64,000 nucleotides of DNA. Source: UBA822 sp965249775. Its GTDB lineage: Bacteria; Gemmatimonadota; Gemmatimonadetes; Longimicrobiales; Gaopeijiaceae. Positions within the stretch are counted from its first letter, which is position 1. Each line of letters starts with the position of its first letter. Below, piece after piece: positions 8,982-17,296 of the stretch. A program made the position numbers and the translations under genes. The stretch covers positions 2,170,001-2,234,000 of the forward strand of contig OZ252253.1 of the NCBI GenBank assembly GCA_965249775.1, given 5' to 3'. Below the pieces are notes generated by a model, which saw only the letters and a list, made by a program, of their open reading frames with translations, was not told the DNA's origin and did no database searches.

Positions 8982-9455
8982 ATGACTAAAGACCCTCACT
9001 TCACCTCACTCGAAAACTTGTATGTGGCGGCGCCGATCACCGACGTCTACCACCCGAGAATCGAAATATTCGATTCAGAGGCGACGATCGAGATCGAGGT
9101 GACGGAGCGGCTCTATCACTCCGCCGGCGCGCTCCATGGCTCCGTCTACTTCAAGTTGCTCGATGACTCGGCGTTCTTCGCCGCGAATTCGCTCGAAAGA
9201 GACGTGTTCCTCCTGACCACTTCGTTTACGACGTATCTCACGAGGCCGGTCTCGTCGGGCATGATTCGCGCGGTCGGGCGGGTGGTGAACCGTAACAAGT
9301 CACAGTTCATCGCCGAATCCGTGATCCACGACTCGGAGGGAAACGAGATCGGGCGTGGCAGCGGGATCTTCGTGCGAAGCAAGATTCTGCTGAGGGAGCA
9401 ACGAGGATACTCTGTCGAGGACACACCTTTTAGGAAGCTGAATCTAGGAAGCTGA
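8982..9455 (+). CDS. PaaI-type hotdog thioesterase
   Basis: A 157-residue single hotdog domain. The helix with the catalytic region reads GALHGSVYFKLLDDSAFFAA, which matches the acyl-CoA thioesterase II/PaaI group (HGG-like motif followed by an acidic residue). The strand TRPVSSGMIRAVGRVV also fits. It probably hydrolyses an acyl-CoA or aryl-CoA ester in the cytoplasm. An acyl-CoA ligase gene lies two genes downstream on the same strand, which suggests linked acyl-CoA handling, but this is inference. Confidence 0.82.
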   Translation: MTKDPHFTSLENLYVAAPITDVYHPRIEIFDSEATIEIEVTERLYHSAGALHGSVYFKLLDDSAFFAANSLERDVFLLTTSFTTYLTRPVSSGMIRAVGRVVNRNKSQFIAESVIHDSEGNEIGRGSGIFVRSKILLREQRGYSVEDTPFRKLNLGS

Positions 9456-9458
9456 ATT

Positions 9459-10058
9459 ATGGAACGGACAACCATATCCCTGATCGAAGCCGAGTACCGG
9501 CGATACAAGAGTTACGCAGAGGGGGCCCTGGACCAGCTCGACGCCGAAGAGCTACTCGTCGACGCCGAAGCCGTGAACTCGGTCGCCACCATCGTCTGGC
9601 ACGTCGCGGGCAACCTCGCGTCGCGGTTTACCGACTTCCTCGAGTCGGACGGGGAGAAGGAGTGGCGTGATCGCGAGTCTGAATTCGAGCGGCGACGTGC
9701 AACGCCTGATGAAGTCCGCGCCAAGTGGGAGGATGGGTGGGCGGTGGTTCTCGATGCCCTCGACCGGCTCTCGGACGAGGACCTCTCCAGCACGATCACC
9801 ATCCGAGGTGTCCCTCTCAGGGTGGACGAGGCGCTCTTTCGTTCCCTCGCCCACACGAGCTACCACGTCGGGCAAATCGTGCACATTGCGAAGGAGCTTC
9901 GGGCGTCGTCTTGGAAATACCTCACCATTCCGCCGGGGGGATCGGCTGCCTACAACGCAGACCCGACGCTCGAGAAGGCCGCCGACCATGCCCAAGCCCT
10001 TGACGCCGATCATGCCCAAGCCCTCGAGGGGCCCCAGTCCGGCCCGAGGGGTGGGTGA
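9459..10058 (+). CDS. DinB/DUF1572-like four-helix protein
   Basis: A 199-residue protein starting three bases after the thioesterase gene, so almost certainly in the same operon. It matches DUF1572 of the DinB superfamily: SVATIVWHVAGNL, then RSLAHTSYHVGQIVHIAKEL, giving His residues in the usual metal-site positions. Related enzymes are thiol-dependent transferases of the bacillithiol/mycothiol type. The C-terminal tail has a short duplication, DHAQALD repeated as DHAQALE, from a tandem copy in the DNA. The substrate is unknown. Confidence 0.82.
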   Translation: MERTTISLIEAEYRRYKSYAEGALDQLDAEELLVDAEAVNSVATIVWHVAGNLASRFTDFLESDGEKEWRDRESEFERRRATPDEVRAKWEDGWAVVLDALDRLSDEDLSSTITIRGVPLRVDEALFRSLAHTSYHVGQIVHIAKELRASSWKYLTIPPGGSAAYNADPTLEKAADHAQALDADHAQALEGPQSGPRGG

Positions 10059-10132
10059 GGTTTTCGTGGAGCGCGCGGGAGCGTAACGTGCGCTCTACAT
10101 CGACTTTTCCCCGCAATACCTGAGGAGCGGTC

Positions 10133-11740
10133 ATGCAGGGTCTCATGATGGACCGGCAGTTGCTCATCTCTTCGCTGATCGAGCACGGAGCCACGGTATA
10201 TCACGATCGCGAGATCGTTTCGCGGACCGTAGAGGGACCGATACATCGGTATACCTTGGCGGATCTGAGGGGGCGCAGCAAACAGATGGCCAACGCCCTC
10301 ACGGCGCTCGGGGTGAAGTCGGGGGATCGGATCGCGACGCTGGCGTGGAACGGGTACAGACACCTGGAGCTCTACTTCGGCGTATCCGGCATGGGGGCCG
10401 TTTGTCACACGCTCAACCCGAGACTCCACCCCTCACAGTTGATCTACATCCTCAATCACGCTGAGGATCAGTATCTGTTTACGGATCTCACTTTTCTTCC
10501 CCTGGTCGAGGCGATTGCCGACCAGCTGAAGACGGTGAAGGGCGTGGTGGTCATGACGGACGCCGCTCACATGCCGGAATCGAAGTTGTCAGACCTGGTG
10601 TGCTATGAGGATCTTCTGAGTGAGCAGACAGACGATTTCGTGTGGCCGGAGTTCGATGAAAACACCGCTTCATCGCTCTGTTACACATCCGGAACCACGG
10701 GACATCCCAAGGGCGTGTTGTACAGTCACAGGTCCAGTGTTCTCCACGGGTTCTCCGTATCGCTCCCGGCGGTTCTGGCCCTTTCGGAATCCGAGACTTT
10801 CTTGCCCGTGGTGCCCATGTTTCACGCCAATGCGTGGGGCACTCCCTATGCCATTCCGATGACCGGCACCAAGCTCGTATTGCCGGGTCCGGCGTTGGAC
10901 GGCGCCAGCCTCACCGAACTGATGCGTGAGGAGGGTGTTACCAGTACGGCCGGTGTACCTACGGTTTGGACTGGGCTGCTGAACTATTGGCGCGAACATG
11001 ACACGAGCGTTCCCACCCTCAAGATCACCGTTATCGGAGGGTCCGCGGTGCCGCGTTCGATGATAGAGGCTTTCGACAAGGAATTTGGTGTCGAGGTACG
11101 GCAGGGTTGGGGCATGACGGAAATGAGCCCCATCGGGTCGATCAACATGCTCAAGCCGGAGCAGCGCGCTGCCTCCGAAGCAGAGCGCTACGACATCCAG
11201 ATTCGGCAAGGGCGGGCCGTCTACGGCGTGGAGATGAAAATCGTGGATGACGAGGGCAATACCCTGCCCTGCGACGGAGTAGCCTTCGGCGAGCTCATGG
11301 TGCGTGGACCGTGGGTGAGCAGAAGCTACTATCGCGACGAGGGCGGAGATGCTCTGGACGGCGAGGGGTGGTTCCCGACGGGGGATGTCGCGACCATCGA
11401 CAGCGACGGGTACATGCACATCACGGATCGGACGAAGGACTTGATCAAGTCAGGAGGAGAGTGGATCAGCTCGATCGAGCTCGAGAACTTGGCGATGAGT
11501 CATCCCGATGTAATGCTGGCCGCCGTGATCGGAATTCCCGATAAAAAATGGAGCGAAAGGCCGCTCCTCATCGTGAAGCCGAAGAGCGGGGCGAACCCCT
11601 CCAAAGAGGATCTGCTCGGGTTCTTCAAGGGCAAGGTTGCAGACTGGTCGATACCCGACGACGTAATGATGGTCGAGGAGCTGCCCATTGGTGGCACGGG
11701 CAAGGTGCAGAAGTCGGAGCTCAGAAGAACTTATGCCTGA
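10133..11740 (+). CDS. acyl-CoA synthetase (AMP-forming, medium/long-chain type)
   Basis: A 535-residue ANL-superfamily enzyme that activates a fatty or other carboxylic acid to its CoA ester through an acyl-AMP. The nucleotide-binding motif YTSGTTGHPKG lies at about residues 183-193, GWGMTEMSP in the middle, and the hinge region GWFPTGDVATIDSDGYMHITDRTKD with the C-terminal catalytic Lys in GGTGKVQK. Length and order match family members annotated as long-chain-fatty-acid-CoA ligase (alkK/fadD-like). GAGGAG precedes the ATG. Confidence 0.92.
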   Translation: MQGLMMDRQLLISSLIEHGATVYHDREIVSRTVEGPIHRYTLADLRGRSKQMANALTALGVKSGDRIATLAWNGYRHLELYFGVSGMGAVCHTLNPRLHPSQLIYILNHAEDQYLFTDLTFLPLVEAIADQLKTVKGVVVMTDAAHMPESKLSDLVCYEDLLSEQTDDFVWPEFDENTASSLCYTSGTTGHPKGVLYSHRSSVLHGFSVSLPAVLALSESETFLPVVPMFHANAWGTPYAIPMTGTKLVLPGPALDGASLTELMREEGVTSTAGVPTVWTGLLNYWREHDTSVPTLKITVIGGSAVPRSMIEAFDKEFGVEVRQGWGMTEMSPIGSINMLKPEQRAASEAERYDIQIRQGRAVYGVEMKIVDDEGNTLPCDGVAFGELMVRGPWVSRSYYRDEGGDALDGEGWFPTGDVATIDSDGYMHITDRTKDLIKSGGEWISSIELENLAMSHPDVMLAAVIGIPDKKWSERPLLIVKPKSGANPSKEDLLGFFKGKVADWSIPDDVMMVEELPIGGTGKVQKSELRRTYA

Positions 11741-11749
11741 TTTAGCCCG

Positions 11750-12454
11750 ATGAGCGAGACGATTCGGCCGACGCCGGAAGCTCGACAGAACGCCATCGAC
11801 GCGCTCTCGGAGGCGTTCGCGCGGGACGAGATGGAGATGGGAGAGCTCGAAGAGCGACTCGAGCTGGTCCATCGCGCGGAGACGGCGGAGCAACTGAGGA
11901 TCATCCTGGCGGACCTGCCGCCCGCGCCCGTCCCCGTGAAGCGCGGTGCCGCGGCTTCCAGGGCTCCGGTGCACACGAGCTCGCCATCCGACCTCGCTCC
12001 TCGCCCTACTCTTCCGGACGAGCGGATCCCCGAGCAGTCGGTGATCGTCGGAATCATGGGCGCCGGATCGCGCAAGGGAACCTGGATTCCCGCAAGGACC
12101 AACTGGGCCGTGGGCGTGATGGGAGGCTGCGAGCTCGACTTCCGCGACGCACAGCTTGGGTCCGGCGTCACCGAAATCCGGGTCCTCGCGATCATGGGCG
12201 GCGTCGAGATCATCGCTCCCCCCGACGTTGAGGTGGAGTGCTCCGGAATCGGCATCATGGGCGGCTTCGACATCAGCGCCCACTACCGTCCACCCACCTA
12301 CCCCGACGCACCCATCCTTCGGGTCACGGGCCTGGCGATGATGGGCGGGGCCGGTGTCTCGGTCCGCTACCCAGGAGAGACCGCGCGCGACGCGCGGATC
12401 CGCTTGAAGGCGGAGAAGAAAGCTCGGAAGCGGCTGGCGAAGGGGGGGCAATAG
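11750..12454 (+). CDS. DUF1707 plus LiaF-like (cell-wall-active antibiotic response) protein
   Basis: A 234-residue soluble protein. Residues 7-60 form a DUF1707 segment (RQNAIDALSEAFARDEMEMGELEERLE), followed by a proline-rich linker and a LiaF-type beta-helical domain with repeated IMGG motifs (GIMGAGSRKG, GVMGGCEL, AIMGGVEI, GIMGGFDI, AMMGGAGV). In Firmicutes LiaF negatively controls the LiaSR envelope-stress system; this protein lacks membrane helices and no LiaSR genes are next to it, so its role is open. It starts ten bases after the acyl-CoA ligase. Confidence 0.85.
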   Translation: MSETIRPTPEARQNAIDALSEAFARDEMEMGELEERLELVHRAETAEQLRIILADLPPAPVPVKRGAAASRAPVHTSSPSDLAPRPTLPDERIPEQSVIVGIMGAGSRKGTWIPARTNWAVGVMGGCELDFRDAQLGSGVTEIRVLAIMGGVEIIAPPDVEVECSGIGIMGGFDISAHYRPPTYPDAPILRVTGLAMMGGAGVSVRYPGETARDARIRLKAEKKARKRLAKGGQ

Positions 12455-12473
12455 ACTGCGCAGTCGATATCGG

Positions 12474-13118
12474 GTGGATAACGTGCCTCTCGTCCTCCGA
12501 GCCCCCTTCCTTGTCTACGGATATGTCTTGGGGTCCCTCTGGTTCGGATTCCTGCTGCTGCTACGTCTGAGCGTAGCCATTCGGGTAACGGGCACCCAGA
12601 ACCTCTCGGCCAATTCGAACTACATCTTCTGCCAGTGGCACGAGTCTGGTCCCCTATCCCTGCAAGGGTGGACACCGCGGCTTCCGGCCTATCTGCGGCA
12701 CCGACCCCAAGCCTGGATGCAGCACCCGGCCTGGTACACGAAGCCGGTTGCCGTGCTTCTGAATCTGATTGGCGTGCAGCGACTCGTCCTCGGATCGACG
12801 GGGCATGGCGGGCGCCAAGCGGCGGACGAGCTCGTGACCTACCTGAAGGATGGGTACTCGACTGTCATCGCTCCGGACGGCCCGAAAGGACCGGCACGAA
12901 CACTGAAGAAGGGCGTTCTTCACATGGCCCTTCAGAGTGGCGTGCCCATCGTGCCCCTGCGTGTTGCGGCAACGAGGTGCCTGCGATGGAGGTCATGGGA
13001 TCGGAAGATGCAGCCGCTACCCTTTTCGACCATAAAGGTGGTCGTCGGATCTCCTATTGTGGTGACAACGAGCACCTTCGAGGCGAGTTTTGAAGCACTC
13101 ACATCAGCGTTGGGGTAG
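12474..13118 (+). CDS. DUF374-type lysophospholipid acyltransferase-like protein
   Basis: About 214 residues with an N-terminal membrane segment (about 8-33) and a DUF374/LPLAT fold. CQWHESGPLSLQ replaces the usual HxxxxD-type motif area (WHES), and IAPDGPKGPARTLKKGVLHMA matches the conserved DGPRGP motif of DUF374. Members resemble the lauroyl/myristoyl acyltransferases that modify lipid A or lipids. The gene begins with GTG; 12474 is used, 12483 is possible. It probably acts at the inner membrane. Confidence 0.82.
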   Translation: MDNVPLVLRAPFLVYGYVLGSLWFGFLLLLRLSVAIRVTGTQNLSANSNYIFCQWHESGPLSLQGWTPRLPAYLRHRPQAWMQHPAWYTKPVAVLLNLIGVQRLVLGSTGHGGRQAADELVTYLKDGYSTVIAPDGPKGPARTLKKGVLHMALQSGVPIVPLRVAATRCLRWRSWDRKMQPLPFSTIKVVVGSPIVVTTSTFEASFEALTSALG

Positions 13119-13134
13119 ACGCTAGGACGGATCG

Positions 13135-13866
13135 ATGGCAACAAGAGTTCTCTTGGTAGCGGTGACCTGCGCGCTTCTTAGCGTTCAGTCCGGTTGCTCG
13201 CCTCCACCTCCGGAGGGGGCGGAAGCTGTCATCGTCGTGCATGGCCTGGGCCGCACCTCCGCATCGATGGCGATTCTCGTATCGCGCCTCAAAAACGCCG
13301 GTTTTCGCGTTGTCAGTTTTGGATATCCATCGACGTCGGAGCCCATGGAGACCCTCGTCGATCGGCTCCAGGCCGAAGTGGGGCGATGCTGTGCGACCGA
13401 ATCCAAAACTGTGCACTTCGTCACCCACTCGATGGGGGGAGTGTTGGTCCGGAGCTACCTCAGCCGGCAGCCAGAGGCGCACCGGGGACGTGTCGTGATG
13501 TTGAGCCCGCCGAACCAGGGGAGCGAGATCGTGGATGCCTTCTCTGACTCCCCTCTTCTTCAGTCCCTTTTGGGTCCCGCCGGCTCGAGACTCGGGACCG
13601 ACTCCGCAGGCATCACGAGCCAACTGGGCCCGGTACGATTCAGCCTGGGTATAGTCACCGGCGATCGGAGCATGAACCCGCTGAGCTCGTGGCTCATTCC
13701 CGGGCCAGATGACGGCAAGGTCGCCGTGGACCGGGCCAGGGTCGACGGAGCCGCAGACTTCATGGTAGTCTCCGCAACCCACACGTTCATCATGAACCGC
13801 AGGGATGTGGCTGAGGAGGTCGTGCACTTTCTCCGGCACGCCCGGTTTGAGTCGCAAACGCCCTAG
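13135..13866 (+). CDS. lipase-like alpha/beta-hydrolase lipoprotein
   Basis: A 243-residue protein with a lipoprotein signal and lipobox QSGC at about residues 17-20. The hydrolase core shows VIVVHGLGRTSASM near the start (oxyanion HG motif) and the nucleophile elbow THSMGG with Ser at about residue 100. The late ATHTFIM supplies a candidate catalytic His. Similar sequences are annotated as esterase/lipase or PGAP1-like. The substrate is unknown; it is likely anchored to a membrane on the periplasmic side. Confidence 0.85.
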   Translation: MATRVLLVAVTCALLSVQSGCSPPPPEGAEAVIVVHGLGRTSASMAILVSRLKNAGFRVVSFGYPSTSEPMETLVDRLQAEVGRCCATESKTVHFVTHSMGGVLVRSYLSRQPEAHRGRVVMLSPPNQGSEIVDAFSDSPLLQSLLGPAGSRLGTDSAGITSQLGPVRFSLGIVTGDRSMNPLSSWLIPGPDDGKVAVDRARVDGAADFMVVSATHTFIMNRRDVAEEVVHFLRHARFESQTP

Positions 13867-13926
13867 GGCCAGCCACCGCGGAGAAGTCAGCTGACTCGGA
13901 AACACCAGGCGTTTCCTGCTCTTGGA

Positions 13927-16284
13927 TTGCTACGCGGTTGGTGCGCGACTGGTGTGCTCCTCGCCGGCATCTTCCTTCTGCCGCCGTTGGAGTCTCTCGC
14001 CGCGCAAGACGGGACGGTCCAGGGCCGCGTCCGGGACGAGGCAGGCGCTGCGGTGTACGCGGCGACCGTCGCGCTGCTCACGGACGAGACCACGATCGGA
14101 ATCACCGGTACGGATCGACTTGGCTCGTTTCGCATCCTCGGGGTCGCTCCCGGGTCCTACACGGTGCGCGTCCGGGGGTTGGGGTACGCCGAGTACTCCG
14201 AGGAGATCGTAATCGGCCCTTCGGAGGTCGTCGAGCTCGACCTCCGGCTCGAGCCGAGCGCGATCGAGATCGAAGGAATCTCGGTCGAGGCCGAGCGAAA
14301 TCTTGCGCGGGTCCGCTTCGAGCAAGTGACTGGCGCTACGATAAGGGATCTCGATGTCGACGCGGTGAGAACCGTGCCGGGCCTCGCCGAGCCTGATCCC
14401 GTGCGTGCCGTCGAGGTGCTGCCGGGTGTGGTGTCTACGTCGGACTTCTCGGCATCCTTTCACGTGCGTGGCGGGTCACAGGATCAAAACCTGATCCTGC
14501 TCGATGGGATGCCGATCTTCTCCCCGTTCCATCTCGGAGGCGTCTTCTCCGTCTTCAACGCCGACATGATCGACCGGGTGGAGCTCCACTCGGGCGGGTT
14601 TCCGGCTGAGCACGGTGGGCGAGTCTCGTCCGTGCTTCAGGTAGAGAGCAACCCGGGCAACGGAGACTTCTCGGTCGAGGGAGCCGTCTCGCTCCTGGCC
14701 ACGAGGGTCGCCGTGGGTGGCGGGCTGGGGAGCTCCATCGCGAACGCGCTAGGTCTCGAGAGCTTGCGCTACCGGGTGTCGGCCCGGCGTTCGTACATCG
14801 ACTTGTTCGTCCCACAAGTGCCGTACCATCTGACCGATTTCCAGACGATCTTGGAGGGTTGGACGCCGGGCGGTGATCGCCTCACTCTCACGGCCTACAC
14901 GGGTCGGGACGTCTTCAATCTGGCGGACGTGGAAGACGAGGACTTTCCGTTGCGGATCGACTGGGATTGGGGCAACACGGCGATCGGCGCCCGCTGGACC
15001 CACCCTAGGCGGGGCGGTGGCTCGCTCGACGTCCGAGCAAACTTCAGCCGCTTCTCGACCGGCCTCACCTTCCCCGACTTCGCAGACACACGGCTGAATA
15101 GCAGAATCAAACAGGGCCAGCTCAGGGCGGATCTCGACACTCGCCCCTCTGCCCGGGTTTCCATCCAAACGGGGGTGAGCGCGGAGCTTCAATCCTATGA
15201 GAATTTCTTCTCGACCGGTGGAACCGTGTTCGGTTCCGGGATGGGCGACGCTGTGCTGTTCGGCGCGTACGTTCAGATGCGCTGGTCGCCCAGCCAATGG
15301 CTCGTCGAGCTCGGGCTCCGTGCCGATGGCTACAGCCCCGACCCGGGAGACTGGGCCCAGGAGATCGCTCCTCGTTTGGCAGTGAAGCGGTTCCTCGGGG
15401 GTGGAGACCTCGCCATAAAGGCGGCAGTCGGCCGCTATACGCAGTTCCTGCACTCGCTACGTGATGAGGAGCTGCCGGTCGGAATCGACTTTTGGGTGCT
15501 GGCGGGCGAACGGGCCCCGCACACGATCTCAGACCAGCTTCAGGTCGGGATCGAGGGGTACCGTGGCATCGACTGGTTCTGGTCGTTGGAGGGTTACGTC
15601 CGCTCCTTCGACGGTGTCGTGACCTTCAACAACGCCGAAGACCCGAACGACGAGTTGGACGACATCCTGTCTGGGGAGGGCCTCTCGTACGGGCTCGACG
15701 TCTTGGTGCGGAGGGAGACCGGCGCCGTGACTGGATGGCTGGCCGTTTCGTTCCTGAAGGCGGACCGTACCTTCCCTGACCCCCTCTCACCGCTGCCAGG
15801 CCAACCGGAAGTCTCGTACGCCCCGATCTTCGACCGCCGTATCGACGTGGATTTCGTCCTCAGATACCCCGCACCTTGGGGCTGGGAGGGCGGCATCCGG
15901 TGGAACTTCGGTTCGGGTATCCCCTACACGAGCTCACTCGGCTCGTATCAGTACTACGAGACGCGTTACGTCGAGGGGCGTCGCCTGGTGTGGTCGGGCG
16001 CGCCGGGCCCCGACGCGGCGGCCGACGACACCGGGGACTTCGGCGTCGTCCTGGAGGATCGCAACTCGTCCCGGTATCCGACCTACCATCGACTCGACCT
16101 GAGCTTCCGCAAGACCTCCGTGAAGTCGTGGGGCTCGCTCACCCCCTATATCAACCTCGTCAACGTCTACAACCAGCGGAACGTGCTCTTCTACTTCTTC
16201 GAGTATGAGAAGAGCCCCCCCGTGAGATCGGGCATATCGATGTTTCCGGTGCTGCCCACCATCGGTCTGGAAGTGCGGTTCTGA
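13927..16284 (+). CDS. TonB-dependent outer-membrane receptor with carboxypeptidase-regulatory-like domain
   Basis: About 785 residues. After a signal peptide ending near LAAQ there is a CarboxypepD_reg-like beta-sandwich (about 30-115, GTVQGRVRDEAGAAVYAATVAL), a plug domain (about 145-270, including FHVRGGSQDQNLILLDGMPIFSP) and a beta-barrel to the C terminus ending in EVRF. This is the Bacteroidota/Gemmatimonadota style of receptor. No ATG lies nearby; TTG at 13927 is used, while a frame extending up to 13891 follows GGAGAAG but would need a CTG start. It overlaps the next gene by one base. Confidence 0.9.
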   Translation: MLRGWCATGVLLAGIFLLPPLESLAAQDGTVQGRVRDEAGAAVYAATVALLTDETTIGITGTDRLGSFRILGVAPGSYTVRVRGLGYAEYSEEIVIGPSEVVELDLRLEPSAIEIEGISVEAERNLARVRFEQVTGATIRDLDVDAVRTVPGLAEPDPVRAVEVLPGVVSTSDFSASFHVRGGSQDQNLILLDGMPIFSPFHLGGVFSVFNADMIDRVELHSGGFPAEHGGRVSSVLQVESNPGNGDFSVEGAVSLLATRVAVGGGLGSSIANALGLESLRYRVSARRSYIDLFVPQVPYHLTDFQTILEGWTPGGDRLTLTAYTGRDVFNLADVEDEDFPLRIDWDWGNTAIGARWTHPRRGGGSLDVRANFSRFSTGLTFPDFADTRLNSRIKQGQLRADLDTRPSARVSIQTGVSAELQSYENFFSTGGTVFGSGMGDAVLFGAYVQMRWSPSQWLVELGLRADGYSPDPGDWAQEIAPRLAVKRFLGGGDLAIKAAVGRYTQFLHSLRDEELPVGIDFWVLAGERAPHTISDQLQVGIEGYRGIDWFWSLEGYVRSFDGVVTFNNAEDPNDELDDILSGEGLSYGLDVLVRRETGAVTGWLAVSFLKADRTFPDPLSPLPGQPEVSYAPIFDRRIDVDFVLRYPAPWGWEGGIRWNFGSGIPYTSSLGSYQYYETRYVEGRRLVWSGAPGPDAAADDTGDFGVVLEDRNSSRYPTYHRLDLSFRKTSVKSWGSLTPYINLVNVYNQRNVLFYFFEYEKSPPVRSGISMFPVLPTIGLEVRF

Positions 16285-17252
16285 TGCGGGGCGGACGACG
16301 TGCGGTTCCCATGCGGGACAGGCTACGCTTCGTATGCCTCGCAGCCTCCGTGGTCCTGGCCGCCTGTGACCTCCAGGAGATCACCATCGTCGAGATCGAA
16401 GAGGTGGTAACCGCCGAGATCTACGTGAATCTCGCAGAGGATCCGGCCGAAAACGAAATCCGGGCGTACCTGCACTATACGGTCGGAGCGTCCCAATCGA
16501 GCATCGACGAGCTCTCGAATGCGCTGATCTCCGTGCGCCGCGCCGATGGCCTCACGCTCAACCTGGTAGAGAACAGCCTCGACGCGTGCCTCGACTCCTT
16601 GCCGACCACAGGAACGGGCAACTGCTTCTTCGCCGATCCCGTTGAGACCCCGAGCCTCAGCCCAGGTGACCTGCTCGAAGTCGAGATCACATTCGCGGAC
16701 GGGGGAACCCTCTTGGGGGCTACGCGCGTGCCATCCTCGTTCCAGATCGACGGCATGCCGACAACGTGCCGGCTCGATCCCAACACGCTCCTTCCGCTCG
16801 GCTGGTCCGGCTCGGCGGGGGCCTGGGCCTACGTGAACGAGACTTCGATTTCCGGCCTGACCGACGCACTCGAGCCGGAGGGAATCGAGGTGAAAGAAGA
16901 CGAGGACCCACTCCATCTTCTGGGCCTCTCCGTATCGGCCGATGACACGACGACCGTCTTTCCCACCGAATTCGGGATCTTCGACCGCTTCGACCTGAGC
17001 CACGACCTGTCGACCCGGCTACAGGAAGGGCTGCCCCCTGAGACCTCGGCAGAAGTGTCCATCACGGCAGTCGAGGGGAACTACGTGAACTGGGCACGGG
17101 GCGGGAACTTCAACCCGTCCGGACAGGTTAGGGTGCCGAGTCTCCGCGGAGACGGTGTCGGCGTCTTCGGCGCGACAGTGAGCCGGCGGTTCGACGTGGT
17201 CAGCTCGGATCAGCCGAGTCCCCTGCCCGACTGCCCGATCCCGAATCCGTAG
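16284..17252 (+). CDS. DUF4249-like lipoprotein paired with the TonB receptor
   Basis: A 322-residue protein with an export signal and lipobox VLAAC (about residues 24-28). The rest is beta-rich with a pattern seen in DUF4249 lipoproteins: TAEIYVNLAEDPAENEIRAYLHYT near the start and a conserved Cys pair. DUF4249 genes commonly follow TonB-dependent receptors, and here the ATG overlaps the receptor's stop codon. It is probably a surface lipoprotein working with the receptor. The family assignment is moderate because it rests on gene order and general pattern. Confidence 0.68.
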   Translation: MRGGRRAVPMRDRLRFVCLAASVVLAACDLQEITIVEIEEVVTAEIYVNLAEDPAENEIRAYLHYTVGASQSSIDELSNALISVRRADGLTLNLVENSLDACLDSLPTTGTGNCFFADPVETPSLSPGDLLEVEITFADGGTLLGATRVPSSFQIDGMPTTCRLDPNTLLPLGWSGSAGAWAYVNETSISGLTDALEPEGIEVKEDEDPLHLLGLSVSADDTTTVFPTEFGIFDRFDLSHDLSTRLQEGLPPETSAEVSITAVEGNYVNWARGGNFNPSGQVRVPSLRGDGVGVFGATVSRRFDVVSSDQPSPLPDCPIPNP

Positions 17253-17291
17253 TAGCCGGGGCCGCCGGCCGCAGCCGACCGCCCCGGCTAC
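17252..17291. terminator. hairpin between convergent genes
   Basis: A perfect 10-bp stem, GTAGCCGGGG at 17252-17261 with its complement at 17282-17291, encloses a 20-base GC-rich loop. It lies between the lipoprotein gene on the + strand and the flotillin gene on the - strand and can serve both. Confidence 0.6.
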
Positions 17292-17296
17292 CCGAC